From positions 1-17,143 of the forward strand of contig JAGBGB010000059.1 of the NCBI GenBank assembly GCA_017936205.1: a DNA stretch of 17,143 bases, in the 5' to 3' direction. The notes beneath the pieces were generated by a model that worked only from the letters and a program-made list of their open reading frames with translations, had not been told where the DNA came from and did not search any database. Of the stretch, positions 1-7,163 are shown one piece after another (positions within the stretch are counted from its first letter, which is position 1; every line of letters begins with the position of its first letter). A program made the position numbers and the translations under genes. The DNA is from Oscillospiraceae bacterium (GTDB lineage Bacteria; Bacillota; Clostridia; Oscillospirales; Oscillospiraceae).

Positions 1-48
1 GAACCATACTCAAAAAGAACGATGCTCTTTGCCATTCGGTAGTTTCTC

Positions 49-75
49 GGGCGAAGACACAGCTTCGCCCCTACG
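49..75. repeat. Palindromic repeat ending in CCCCTACG
   Basis: Positions 49-56 (GGGCGAAG) and 63-70 (CTTCGCCC) form a perfect 8-bp inverted repeat with a 6-base loop, followed directly by CTACG. The tail GCCCCTACG is identical to the outer end of the terminal inverted repeats at 8495-8521 and 8620-8646, where it also abuts a GC-rich palindrome of different sequence. I infer a family of small palindromic intergenic repeats with a conserved end and a variable core. This copy may be the edge of an element that continues left of the window. Nearby lie a 7-bp hairpin (88-105, TATTGCT/AGCAATA) and the 10-bp palindrome GTAAGCTTAC (118-127). I see no gene in 43-157. Confidence 0.5.
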
Positions 76-157
76 CACGGTGCAGTCTATTGCTTGCGAG
101 CAATACCATATTGGGTAGTAAGCTTACGAAAGGTGATAGCCTAAATCGAAAAAATAG

Positions 158-192
158 AAACTCCCTTCACTGACCGTCGGTGAAGGGAGTTT
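158..192 (-). terminator. Intrinsic terminator of the aro operon
   Basis: A perfect 13-bp inverted repeat (158-170 with 180-192) encloses a 9-base loop. On the minus strand the stem ends in TTT and is followed by CTATTTTTT, a good U-tract. It lies about 70 bases past the aroQ stop codon and so closes the leftward operon. On the plus strand it is followed by only a few T residues, so it may also stop rightward transcripts weakly. A feebler A/T-rich hairpin at 229-247 sits between it and aroQ. Confidence 0.88.
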
Positions 193-261
193 TGAAGGGG
201 TGATCCAAATGTTATACTAATTTCTAATAAAACGGTTAAACCATTTTATCAAGAAACAGTA

Positions 262-687
262 TTATAGCTCCAACAGGAATTTCAGGGCTTCCTTGTAGCC
301 TTGGAAGCCAAGACCCTTGAAGGTTTTCTTGCATGCCATGCCGGCGTAGGAGATGTGGCGGAATGGCTCACGACTGTCTACATCGGACAGGTGTACCTCT
401 ACCGCAGGGAGTGCCACTGCCTTCAGAGCATCTAAAATGGCGACGGAAGTGTGGGTGTAGGCAGCGGGATTGATCACAATGCCGTCAAACCTGCCGTAGG
501 CCTCTTGGATCCAGTCCACCAGAACCCCCTCGTGGTTGCTTTGGCGAATGTCCACCTGACAGCCCAGCTCCTGTGCCGCATCCTGAACGAACTGTACAAG
601 GGCGGCATAGTTCCGATCTCCGTAAATCTCCGGCTCCCGAATGCCTAACATGTTTAGGTTGGGGCCGTTTAATACCAGAATGTTCAT
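262..687 (-). CDS. aroQ: Type II 3-dehydroquinate dehydratase (AroQ)
   Basis: This cytoplasmic enzyme dehydrates 3-dehydroquinate to 3-dehydroshikimate, the third shikimate-pathway step. The 141-residue length fits the small type II family. The N-terminal signature NGPNLNMLG (7-15) leads to Arg17 and the catalytic Tyr22 (IYG). NPAAYTHTS (73-81) supplies substrate contacts, and EVHLSD contains the conserved His99. The FRHISY segment with Arg110 follows, and the C-terminal GLGFQGY motif is intact. The start ATG (685-687) overlaps the stop of the upstream aroE/aroK fusion as ATGA. Its GGAGG site is only 4 bases from the ATG, so translation probably relies on coupling. It is the last gene of the operon. 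Confusion with the unrelated chorismate mutase that is also called AroQ is excluded by the motifs. Confidence 0.97.
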   Translation of the reverse strand: MNILVLNGPNLNMLGIREPEIYGDRNYAALVQFVQDAAQELGCQVDIRQSNHEGVLVDWIQEAYGRFDGIVINPAAYTHTSVAILDALKAVALPAVEVHLSDVDSREPFRHISYAGMACKKTFKGLGFQGYKEALKFLLEL

Positions 688-1895
688 AGTACCTCCAGAA
701 TCCGCTCCACCGCTGCTTCTACGGTGGAGTCATTGTTGATGCTGTGATCTGCAAAGGCTCTGTACAGAGGATCCCGTTTTGCGAACAGCTCCTCCAAGGG
801 GGTGCTTTGGCTGATCGGTCTGCCCTCTACAGGCAGGAGGGGCAGCTCTCGGTTCAGGCGAATGATGGTGGAATTCTGATGAAGCAGGGGATAATTCTCC
901 TGACGGGTCACACAGCCGCCGCCGGTGGCAATGACCAAGCCGGAGGCTTTTCCCAGTCTATCCAGAATTTGCGTTTCTACCTGACGGAAGGCTTCTTCCC
1001 CATGCTGTGCAAAGTAAGTGGGAATATCCCCAACTTCCTTGACGATTTCTGCATCAGCATCTACAAAGGGGCGGTTCAGTCTTGCTGCCAATGCCTGCCC
1101 TACGGAGGACTTTCCGCTGCCGGGCATACCGATGAGCACCAGATTCCGCATTTCTTTCTTTAGTTTACATAATATTTGTTCGCAGCGAGAATCCGAAATG
1201 GAAGAAGCCGTGAACAGCTCAGCAGCTCTCTTGGCCTGTGCTACCAGCATGGGTAGACCGTCCTCCCATTGCAGCCCCAGAGCCTCTGCATCCAGCAGGA
1301 GCTTGGTACGACAGGGATTATAGATCAGATCCAGCACACAGCGGAGCTTAGGGAGGCGGCTTAGATCCACAAGAGATCCCCCGTTGTTGGGATACATCCC
1401 TACAGGGGTTGCATTGACCAGAAGGACAGCATCCCTGTGGTCATACAGGTTTACATAATTATTTTCTCCCTTGCGAGAGATCTCTATGACCTGAGCTCCC
1501 CTGCTCTCTAATACACGGCGAACCGTACCGGCAGCACCGCCGGAGCCTAAGACCAGAGCCTTTTGCCCGGGCGCAATGCCTCCGTTCCGATCCAGCAGCC
1601 ATGAGAAGCCGTGGTAGTCTGTATTATCTCCGTACAGACTGCCATCTCCACGGCGGAGCAGGGTGTTGACACAGCCCATGCTTTTGGCAGTGTCCGACAG
1701 CTCCGCACAGTATGCCAAGACCGTTTTCTTATAGGGAATGGTCACATTCAAGCCGGAAAAGGCTCCGTTTTTCAAGAAGCTCTCCAGCTCTGAGGGAGCT
1801 ACCTCAAACAGCTCATAGGAGTAGTCTCCAAGCTCCCTGTGGATCTGGGGAGAATAGCTGTGAGACAGATGCTCCCCAAGAAGTCCGAAGCCCAT
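684..1895 (-). CDS. aroE-aroK: Shikimate dehydrogenase - shikimate kinase fusion (AroE-AroK)
   Basis: This is a bifunctional protein of 403 residues. Residues 1-240 are a short AroE that reduces 3-dehydroshikimate to shikimate with NADPH. It has HSYSP (12-16) for shikimate binding, NVTIPYK with catalytic Lys56, NTD (91-93), the dinucleotide loop GSGGAAG (117-123) and NATPVGMYPN (161-170). Residues 250-403 are a shikimate kinase making shikimate-3-phosphate from ATP. It has the P-loop GMPGSGKSS (256-264), VDAD (278-281), ATGGGCV (323-329), the lid arginine in EGRPI (359) and RDPLYR (374-379). The two consecutive pathway steps are joined by a linker of about 10 residues with no internal strong ribosome binding site, although Met249 could be a relic of a separate aroK start. 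The gene starts at TAATG, overlapping the pheA stop by 1 base, with GGAGG 7 bases upstream. The linker carries one copy of the 11-mer ATTATGTAAAC. Confidence 0.95.
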   Translation of the reverse strand: MGFGLLGEHLSHSYSPQIHRELGDYSYELFEVAPSELESFLKNGAFSGLNVTIPYKKTVLAYCAELSDTAKSMGCVNTLLRRGDGSLYGDNTDYHGFSWLLDRNGGIAPGQKALVLGSGGAAGTVRRVLESRGAQVIEISRKGENNYVNLYDHRDAVLLVNATPVGMYPNNGGSLVDLSRLPKLRCVLDLIYNPCRTKLLLDAEALGLQWEDGLPMLVAQAKRAAELFTASSISDSRCEQILCKLKKEMRNLVLIGMPGSGKSSVGQALAARLNRPFVDADAEIVKEVGDIPTYFAQHGEEAFRQVETQILDRLGKASGLVIATGGGCVTRQENYPLLHQNSTIIRLNRELPLLPVEGRPISQSTPLEELFAKRDPLYRAFADHSINNDSTVEAAVERILEVL

Positions 1896-3025
1896 TACAC
1901 GACCTCCGAATAGCTGCCCAGATACTTAAATTCCTCGCAAATGCCGCCGATTTCGCACATAAGCTGCACGAATTCCTCGGAATATACGGAGGTTTCCAGA
2001 TCTAAGTAGAACATGAATTCAAAGTCCCGTTCCGGCAGGGGGCGGCTTTCCAGCTTCAGCAGGTTGATACCCAGAGCGTAAAGCCGAGCCAGCACCTTAT
2101 ACAGTGCACCGGGCTTATGGGGCAGGATCAGCATGATACTGGTCTTATCCGCACCGGGATAGATCTCTGTGTTCTTGGAGATGCACAGGAAACGGGTATG
2201 ATTGTTCCCCTCGTCCTGTACGCCGGACTTCAGGATCTTCAGACCGTAGAGCTCTGCACACATTCTGGAGGACAGGGCAGCTACATCCTTCCTCTCGGAC
2301 ATTGCTACGGTCTGGGCAGCAATGGCGGTGTTTTCGCACACTGTCACCTTTACATTCCCCAAGCTCTTCAGGAAGGTAGCACTTTGGGCAATGGCTTGCT
2401 CATGGGAGAAGATCTCCTTGATCTCCTCGTGATCAGCCTTGGCAAGCAGGCAGTGATCCACCTTCATACGGGTGGAGCGAACGATGCTGAAATTATGCTT
2501 GACCATCAGGTCATAGACTCTCTTAACAGAGCCGGCGGTGCTGTTCTCAATGGGCAGGATGCCGTACTGACAGAAGCCTGCTTCAATGGCAGAGAACACA
2601 CCCTCGAAATTGCGGAAATACTGGATTTGGGGATTCTTGAACAGCTTCTCACAGGCAAGCTGAGAGTATGCACCCTCTACGCCCTGACAGGCTACCGTAG
2701 CACACTGAGGGAAGAGTCTGGGGGTGTTCTCGATGGCAGCTTCGATTTTGCGGTACAGCTCGGTGCGGTTGCCCTTCTCCTGATAGGTGCGGCTCAGCTC
2801 GAAGAGCAGGGAGTACAGCACACGCATATAGGACTGCATGTCCTCACGGGATTTTTGGCTGACCTCTGCCAGCTTGGCTCGTTCTCTTGCAGGCTGGAGG
2901 ATGGGCAAGCCGTTCTCCTTCTTGTAGGCTGCGATCTTTGCAGCTACATCCATTCTCTGCTGGAACAGACGGACGATCTCATCATCAATTTGGTCGATTT
3001 CCTTCCGATATACATTCAGATCCAT
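1895..3025 (-). CDS. pheA: Chorismate mutase - prephenate dehydratase (PheA)
   Basis: This bifunctional enzyme of 376 residues turns chorismate into prephenate and then phenylpyruvate, committing carbon to phenylalanine. Residues 1-85 are an all-helical AroQ-type chorismate mutase (IDQIDDEIVRLFQQRM). Residues 108-285 are the prephenate dehydratase, with GVEGAYS near 115, PIENSTAGSV (158-167) and the catalytic-site TRF at 277-279. Residues 294-370 are an ACT domain with GALY (306-309) and ESRP (326-329). In this family those motifs bind phenylalanine for feedback inhibition. The start ATG at 3023-3025 lies inside the last codons of aroC (10-base overlap) and has GGAGG 7 bases upstream. Together with the leader attenuator, the ACT domain suggests Phe control at both the transcript and enzyme level. 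Confidence 0.97.
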   Translation of the reverse strand: MDLNVYRKEIDQIDDEIVRLFQQRMDVAAKIAAYKKENGLPILQPARERAKLAEVSQKSREDMQSYMRVLYSLLFELSRTYQEKGNRTELYRKIEAAIENTPRLFPQCATVACQGVEGAYSQLACEKLFKNPQIQYFRNFEGVFSAIEAGFCQYGILPIENSTAGSVKRVYDLMVKHNFSIVRSTRMKVDHCLLAKADHEEIKEIFSHEQAIAQSATFLKSLGNVKVTVCENTAIAAQTVAMSERKDVAALSSRMCAELYGLKILKSGVQDEGNNHTRFLCISKNTEIYPGADKTSIMLILPHKPGALYKVLARLYALGINLLKLESRPLPERDFEFMFYLDLETSVYSEEFVQLMCEIGGICEEFKYLGSYSEVV

Positions 3026-4074
3026 TGCTTTGCCTCCAAAATTGCATCTAAAATTGCGATTGCCGCTGCAGCTTCCACACAGGGCACTGCACGGGGCACG
3101 ATACAGGGGTCGTGGCGCCCCTTAATTTCCAACATACCGCCCTTTCCGCTGAAGGACACGCTTTCCTGTGCCTTTCCGATAGAGGGGGTGGGCTTGATGG
3201 CTACCCGAAGGATCAGGGGCATGGAGGTGGAAAGTCCTCCGAGGATCCCGCCTGCATGGTTGCTTCGGGTCTGCACAGCACCGTCTTGGTTTACATAATA
3301 AGGGTCGTTATGTTGACTTCCTCGCATAGCGGCACAGTCGAAGCCGCTGCCGAAGTCTACACCCTTTACACCGGGAATGGCGAAGAGGATCTGTGCCAGA
3401 CGATTCTCCAAGCCGTCAAACATAGGCTCGCCCAAGCCTACGGGCAGTCCGGTGACTGCACATTCGATCATGCCTCCTACGCTGTCCAGCTCTGCCTTGG
3501 CAGCAGCGATCTCCTCTAACATAGCCTCTGTCGGAGTAGCGAAGGCAGAGGGGATCTCCGGTGCAAGAGGGTCGAAACGAGGATTCTCCACAGAACCGAT
3601 GCGCAGGATCTGAGCACCGATGCGGATGTTCTTCTGCTCCAACAGCTGCAGACACAGTCCACCGGCAACACACAGGGGTGCAGTCAATCTGCCGGAGAAC
3701 TTGCCGCCGCCTCTGCTGTCGTGGGCATCTCCGTACTTGATCCGTGCCGGGTAATCTGCGTGGGAGGGTCTGGGGATCTCTTGTAGGTTTACATAATCCT
3801 GAGAACGAACATTGGTATTACGGATCACGGCACACAGAGGGGCTCCGCAGGTGGTTCCGTTTACCAAGCCGCTGAGGAATTCTGGCACATCCGCTTCCTT
3901 CCGAGAGGTGGTATGAGCCCCCTGTCCCGGAGCACGACGGTTCAGGAATTCCTGCAGAGCCTTCCCGTCCGGGCGGAAGCCTGCAGGCAGACCCTCTAAG
4001 GTCATACCAATGGCAGGGGCGTGTGATTGGCCGAAAATACTGAGCCGTAAGGCAGTTCCGAAGGTATTACTCAT
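3016..4074 (-). CDS. aroC: Chorismate synthase (AroC)
   Basis: AroC performs the last common step, trans-elimination of phosphate from EPSP to give chorismate, using reduced FMN. The 352-residue length is normal. Visible family signatures are FGQSHAPAIG with His18 (1,4-elimination site), RRAPGQ (46-51), RPSHADYPA with His105, and SRGGGKFSGRLTAP (120-133). DSVGG (197-201), SNHAGGILGGLSTSMP (271-286) and the C-terminal GRHDPCIVPRAVP (319-331) are also present. The start ATG (4072-4074) overlaps the aroA stop as ATGA. The gene holds two of the six ATTATGTAAAC words, both encoding YVN at family-variable positions. The first sits in the DYVNL segment just before PRPSHAD. Confidence 0.97.
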   Translation of the reverse strand: MSNTFGTALRLSIFGQSHAPAIGMTLEGLPAGFRPDGKALQEFLNRRAPGQGAHTTSRKEADVPEFLSGLVNGTTCGAPLCAVIRNTNVRSQDYVNLQEIPRPSHADYPARIKYGDAHDSRGGGKFSGRLTAPLCVAGGLCLQLLEQKNIRIGAQILRIGSVENPRFDPLAPEIPSAFATPTEAMLEEIAAAKAELDSVGGMIECAVTGLPVGLGEPMFDGLENRLAQILFAIPGVKGVDFGSGFDCAAMRGSQHNDPYYVNQDGAVQTRSNHAGGILGGLSTSMPLILRVAIKPTPSIGKAQESVSFSGKGGMLEIKGRHDPCIVPRAVPCVEAAAAIAILDAILEAKQWI

Positions 4075-5315
4075 AATGTCACCTGTAGCCTTTCTAAATC
4101 CTCCCAGAAGTCGGGATAGGATTTTTCTACAGCCTCTGCACCCACCAGCCGTACCGCAGAGGCACAGACAGAGGAGGCAATGGCAGCCATCATGGCGATC
4201 CGATGGTCGTTGGAGCTGTGAACTCTGCCGCCAAAGAGTCGCCCTCCTTGAATGATCAGCCCGTCCTCTGTCACTTCCACTCGTCCACCCAGAGAACGGA
4301 GGGCGGCAGAAATACTTTCCAGACGGTCACTTTCCTTGATTTTCAAACGAGCAGCCCCGGTGATTCGGGTAGTGCCCTGTGCACAGGCTGCCACCAGTGC
4401 ACTGGGGGGAACCAGATCGGGGATCTGCCGTACATCGATATCTATGCCCTTCAGAGGAGCAGGGGATACTCGCAGTCCATCCTCCTCCCAGCAAAGCTCC
4501 CCACCGAAGGCACGCAGAATATCTGCGATCTGTCGATCTCCTTGAGTAGAATTGGGATCCAGACCAATGACCTTTACGGGTCGGGAAATGGCACCTGCAC
4601 AGAGCCAGAAGGCACTGTTGGACCAATCTCCCTCTACACGGAAGCGACCGGGGCTATGGTAACGCAGCCCGCCGGGGATCTGCCAGCCCTGTGCAAAGGG
4701 GGGCATCCGCAGACCGAAGAGCCGCAACACAGACAGGGTCAGCTCCACATAGGGAGCGGATTCCAGCTCGGTAGTCAGTCGGATCTCGCTGCCACCCTCC
4801 AATAGGGGCAATGCCAGCAACAGACCTGTTATAAACTGGGAGGAGACACTCCCTGCCAGTGCATAGACTCCGGGGAGCAGTTGCCCCTGAATTTGCAGCC
4901 GATCCGCTGCAGGGCGGCTGAAGGTGATGCCCTTCTCCTCTAACAGCTCCTGTAGAGGAGACAGAGGTCGCTGTGCCAGTCTTCCGTGAAGCACAAATTC
5001 TGCCCCACAGCCTAAAGCTGCCACAACGGGGATCAGGAAGCGGAGAGTAGAGCCGCTTTCCCCACAGTCCAGAGTGCCGTAGCGAGGCTCCTCAATGGGC
5101 TTTATGAGGAAGGAATGGTTTACATAATCTATTTCAGCCCCCAAGGAACGGAGGCAGCTAACAGTTGCGTCAATATCTGCGGAGCTCTGTGGACAGTATA
5201 GTGCAGAGGGACGGTCTGCCAGTGCGGCACAGATCAGCAGCCGATGTGCCTGAGACTTGGAGGGAATGGCATCTATGCTGCCCCCAATGGGGCAGGGAGA
5301 AAGATTCTTATTCAT
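4071..5315 (-). CDS. aroA: 3-Phosphoshikimate 1-carboxyvinyltransferase (EPSP synthase, AroA)
   Basis: AroA transfers the enolpyruvyl group of PEP to shikimate-3-phosphate, giving EPSP. The protein has 414 residues, slightly shorter than the roughly 430 of many homologues. Active-site segments are all present: SKSQAHR with Lys20 and Arg25, CGESGSTLRF (84-93) at the PEP site, SSQ (158-160), and EGDWSNSAF (228-236). Further along are IPD with Asp300, KESDR (327-331), DHRIAM (371-376 region) and a late lysine (398) in EKSYPDFW. It overlaps the aroB stop by 8 bases and its own stop overlaps the aroC start. The ribosome binding site (AGGTAGG) is weaker than that of its neighbours, consistent with coupled translation. 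One YVN-encoding ATTATGTAAAC word lies at residues 64-66. Confidence 0.97.
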   Translation of the reverse strand: MNKNLSPCPIGGSIDAIPSKSQAHRLLICAALADRPSALYCPQSSADIDATVSCLRSLGAEIDYVNHSFLIKPIEEPRYGTLDCGESGSTLRFLIPVVAALGCGAEFVLHGRLAQRPLSPLQELLEEKGITFSRPAADRLQIQGQLLPGVYALAGSVSSQFITGLLLALPLLEGGSEIRLTTELESAPYVELTLSVLRLFGLRMPPFAQGWQIPGGLRYHSPGRFRVEGDWSNSAFWLCAGAISRPVKVIGLDPNSTQGDRQIADILRAFGGELCWEEDGLRVSPAPLKGIDIDVRQIPDLVPPSALVAACAQGTTRITGAARLKIKESDRLESISAALRSLGGRVEVTEDGLIIQGGRLFGGRVHSSNDHRIAMMAAIASSVCASAVRLVGAEAVEKSYPDFWEDLERLQVTL

Positions 5316-6345
5316 GTGTAAGACCTACCTTTATAACAGTTTCCAGCTCTGAGATGGGGATGCTGCGCAGCTTGCAGTCCCCGATGGCTGTGGGAACCAC
5401 AATGGTAATGGTATCCCCCTGCCGCTTCTTATCCGACAGGGCAGCTCCTGCCAGAACCTTGGCAGAGAAATAGCTGTCTGTAGGCAATCCGAAGGCACGG
5501 AAGCAGTCTACGATCTCCTCCTGATCCTGTGAAAAGGCTCTGGCGATGATACAGCAGCCTACGGCGACTGCGTAGCCGTGGGGGGTGTCGTACTCCGTCA
5601 GGGCTTCAATGGCATGACCTACGGTATGTCCCAAATTCAGAAGCTGCCGCTGCCCACGGTCAAATTCATCGGCACAGACAATGTCCCGTTTCCATTGGAT
5701 ACAACGGGTGATCACCCATTCACGATCGAAGTTGAGTGTTTTTTCACGCAAATGAGCGAATAGCTCTCGGTCAAAGAGAATGGCAGTTTTCAGCACCTCT
5801 GCACAGCCGGCACGGAACACATCTTCCTCCAAGGTGTCCAACAGACTTGGGTCGCAGAGCACCAGAGAGGGCTGATGGAAGGCTCCTGCCAGATTCTTCC
5901 CGGCTCGCAGATTTACAGCCGTCTTACCGCCAACAGAGGAGTCCACCATAGCCAGCAGGGTGGTGGGGATCTGCACGAATCGGATCCCTCGTAAATAGCT
6001 TGCGGCTACGAAGCCGGTCAGATCTCCTACCACTCCCCCACCCAGAGCAATTAGGGTGTCGGAACGGGTCAGCTGCTTCTCTGCTACCAGCTCTAATAGG
6101 TTTACATAATATTTCAGATCCTTGGAGCCCTCTCCCGACGGCACGGAGCTTGTGTACACCGTAAAGCCTGCTTGGGTCAGGCTGCGGTACACTCTGCCTA
6201 AATACAGGGGAGCAACGGTTTCGTCTGTAATGACCATGACCTTCCCCTTGGCGATTCGGGACAGCTCCTGTCCGATGGTATCCAAAAGACCGGAGCCGAT
6301 TTTGACTTCATAGGTTTTCGAGGCTTGGACGGTTACGGTGTTCAT
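5308..6345 (-). CDS. aroB: 3-Dehydroquinate synthase (AroB)
   Basis: AroB cyclises DAHP to 3-dehydroquinate in the second pathway step, using NAD+ and a divalent metal. The protein has 345 residues. The NAD-binding part shows GEGSK (71-75), the glycine-rich GGGVVGDLTGF (102-112) and TTLLAMVDSSVGGK (128-141). The metal ligands expected for the family are Glu183 (in CAEVLK), His240 and His256 (in LNLGHTVGHAIE and TPHGYAV). The start ATG overlaps the tyrA stop as ATGA and is preceded by AAAGGAGGAGG, the best ribosome binding site in the operon. The sequence KYYVNLLEL (78-86) carries one ATTATGTAAAC word at residues 80-82, a position that is usually variable in this family. Confidence 0.97.
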   Translation of the reverse strand: MNTVTVQASKTYEVKIGSGLLDTIGQELSRIAKGKVMVITDETVAPLYLGRVYRSLTQAGFTVYTSSVPSGEGSKDLKYYVNLLELVAEKQLTRSDTLIALGGGVVGDLTGFVAASYLRGIRFVQIPTTLLAMVDSSVGGKTAVNLRAGKNLAGAFHQPSLVLCDPSLLDTLEEDVFRAGCAEVLKTAILFDRELFAHLREKTLNFDREWVITRCIQWKRDIVCADEFDRGQRQLLNLGHTVGHAIEALTEYDTPHGYAVAVGCCIIARAFSQDQEEIVDCFRAFGLPTDSYFSAKVLAGAALSDKKRQGDTITIVVPTAIGDCKLRSIPISELETVIKVGLTHE

Positions 6346-7163
6346 CCGACCTCCTCCTTTCGCTTCTTTCCTTCTTCTAAAAGGCGGTACAGCTCTTCTT
6401 TATTGTCAGCTTCCATGGCATCCCGATATTTCCCCAATTCTGTGATCAGGAAATCCAGTTCGTGGATCAGGTAGTCCTTGTTCTCTAAGAACAGCTCTGA
6501 CCACATCCCCGGATTCAGCCATGCCACACGGGTCAGATCCTTGTAGCTTCCGGCAGAGAAGCCCTTGTGCAGTCCTGCGGTAGGGCTCTTAATATAGGCA
6601 TTGGAGACCACATGGGCAAGCTGAGAGGTGAAGGCAATCATTTCATCATGCTTCTCCGCAGTGGTAACAGAGAATTTCCCGAACTCGCAGGGAGCAAGGA
6701 GCTTGGTGATCTCGTCAATGAGCTGCATATCATCCCGTCTGGGAGGCACCAGAACCATAGGTGCACCCTTGAATAAGGTAGCCCGACTGTATTTGAAGCC
6801 GGAAAAGTGGGTTCCTGCCATAGGATGTCCTCCCACAAAGAGGAAGCCGTGCTTCTGTGCCAGCTCAAAGCCCACAGGACAAATATCTCCCTTTACACCG
6901 CAGCAATCGATCACAGTATGACGGAGCAGGGGAGCCTTCTCCTGCAGCCAGGCAATGGCAGCCTTGGGATAGATCGCAAGGAGGATCAGCTCGCAGGCTC
7001 CGAGAGCTTCATCTGTCAGGAGCCCGTGGGCGGCATTTGCCATAATGGCGAAATCCGCTACCGTAGGATCCAGATCGTAGACCAGAACCTCATGTCCCTT
7101 TGCCGTGTACGCACGGGCAAGGGAGCCTCCGATCAGTCCCAGACCAACGATTCCGATGGTCAT
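6342..7163 (-). CDS. tyrA: Prephenate dehydrogenase (TyrA)
   Basis: TyrA oxidatively decarboxylates prephenate to 4-hydroxyphenylpyruvate, the tyrosine branch. The N-terminal Rossmann fold shows GLGLIGGS (7-14). Asp30 at the end of the second strand suggests a preference for NAD+ over NADP+, which is an inference. Family residues are GGHPMAG (111-117, His113), EKHDEMIA (170-177), SQLAH (180-184) and the helical FSAGSYKDLTRVAWLNPGMW stretch from 202. At 273 residues it has no C-terminal ACT domain, so the sequence shows no obvious tyrosine-sensing domain. Tyrosine control may fall on AroF and the leader. The last 25 residues are charged and Lys/Glu-rich. The start ATG overlaps the aroF stop as ATGA, with GGGAGG 7 bases upstream. 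Confidence 0.96.
   Translation of the reverse strand: MTIGIVGLGLIGGSLARAYTAKGHEVLVYDLDPTVADFAIMANAAHGLLTDEALGACELILLAIYPKAAIAWLQEKAPLLRHTVIDCCGVKGDICPVGFELAQKHGFLFVGGHPMAGTHFSGFKYSRATLFKGAPMVLVPPRRDDMQLIDEITKLLAPCEFGKFSVTTAEKHDEMIAFTSQLAHVVSNAYIKSPTAGLHKGFSAGSYKDLTRVAWLNPGMWSELFLENKDYLIHELDFLITELGKYRDAMEADNKEELYRLLEEGKKRKEEVG

Larger units (their letters stand above)
1163..6110 (-). repeat. Six dispersed copies of the 11-mer ATTATGTAAAC inside aro genes
   Basis: On the coding strand the exact word ATTATGTAAAC (plus strand GTTTACATAAT) occurs at 1163-1173, 1449-1459, 3289-3299, 3787-3797, 5118-5128 and 6100-6110, always in the same orientation. Five copies are followed by C. They encode Tyr-Val-Asn at AroE 147-149, AroC 260-262, AroC 94-96, AroA 64-66 and AroB 80-82. 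The sixth copy is read in another frame (Ile-Leu-Cys-Lys-Leu) in the AroE-AroK linker. I found no exact copy in the remaining 11 kb, nor in aroQ, pheA, tyrA or aroF. The word holds the near-palindrome TTATGTAA and an ATG immediately followed by TAA. Its function is unknown. Confidence 0.8.

Noticed and set aside
1..42. Plus-strand frame ending in TAG at 40-42 (13 codons, EPYSKRTMLFAIR), possibly the 3' end of a gene starting outside the window.
   Set aside because: Too short to judge and immediately next to a repeat element. No family recognised.
229..247. A/T-rich hairpin just after aroQ as the operon terminator.
   Set aside because: Only 7 bp with a U-G pair and a poor U-tract. The 13-bp stem at 158-192 is far stronger.
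2117..3298. A 393-codon plus-strand ORF opposite pheA.
   Set aside because: pheA has full catalytic and regulatory motifs. The antisense translation shows no family features.
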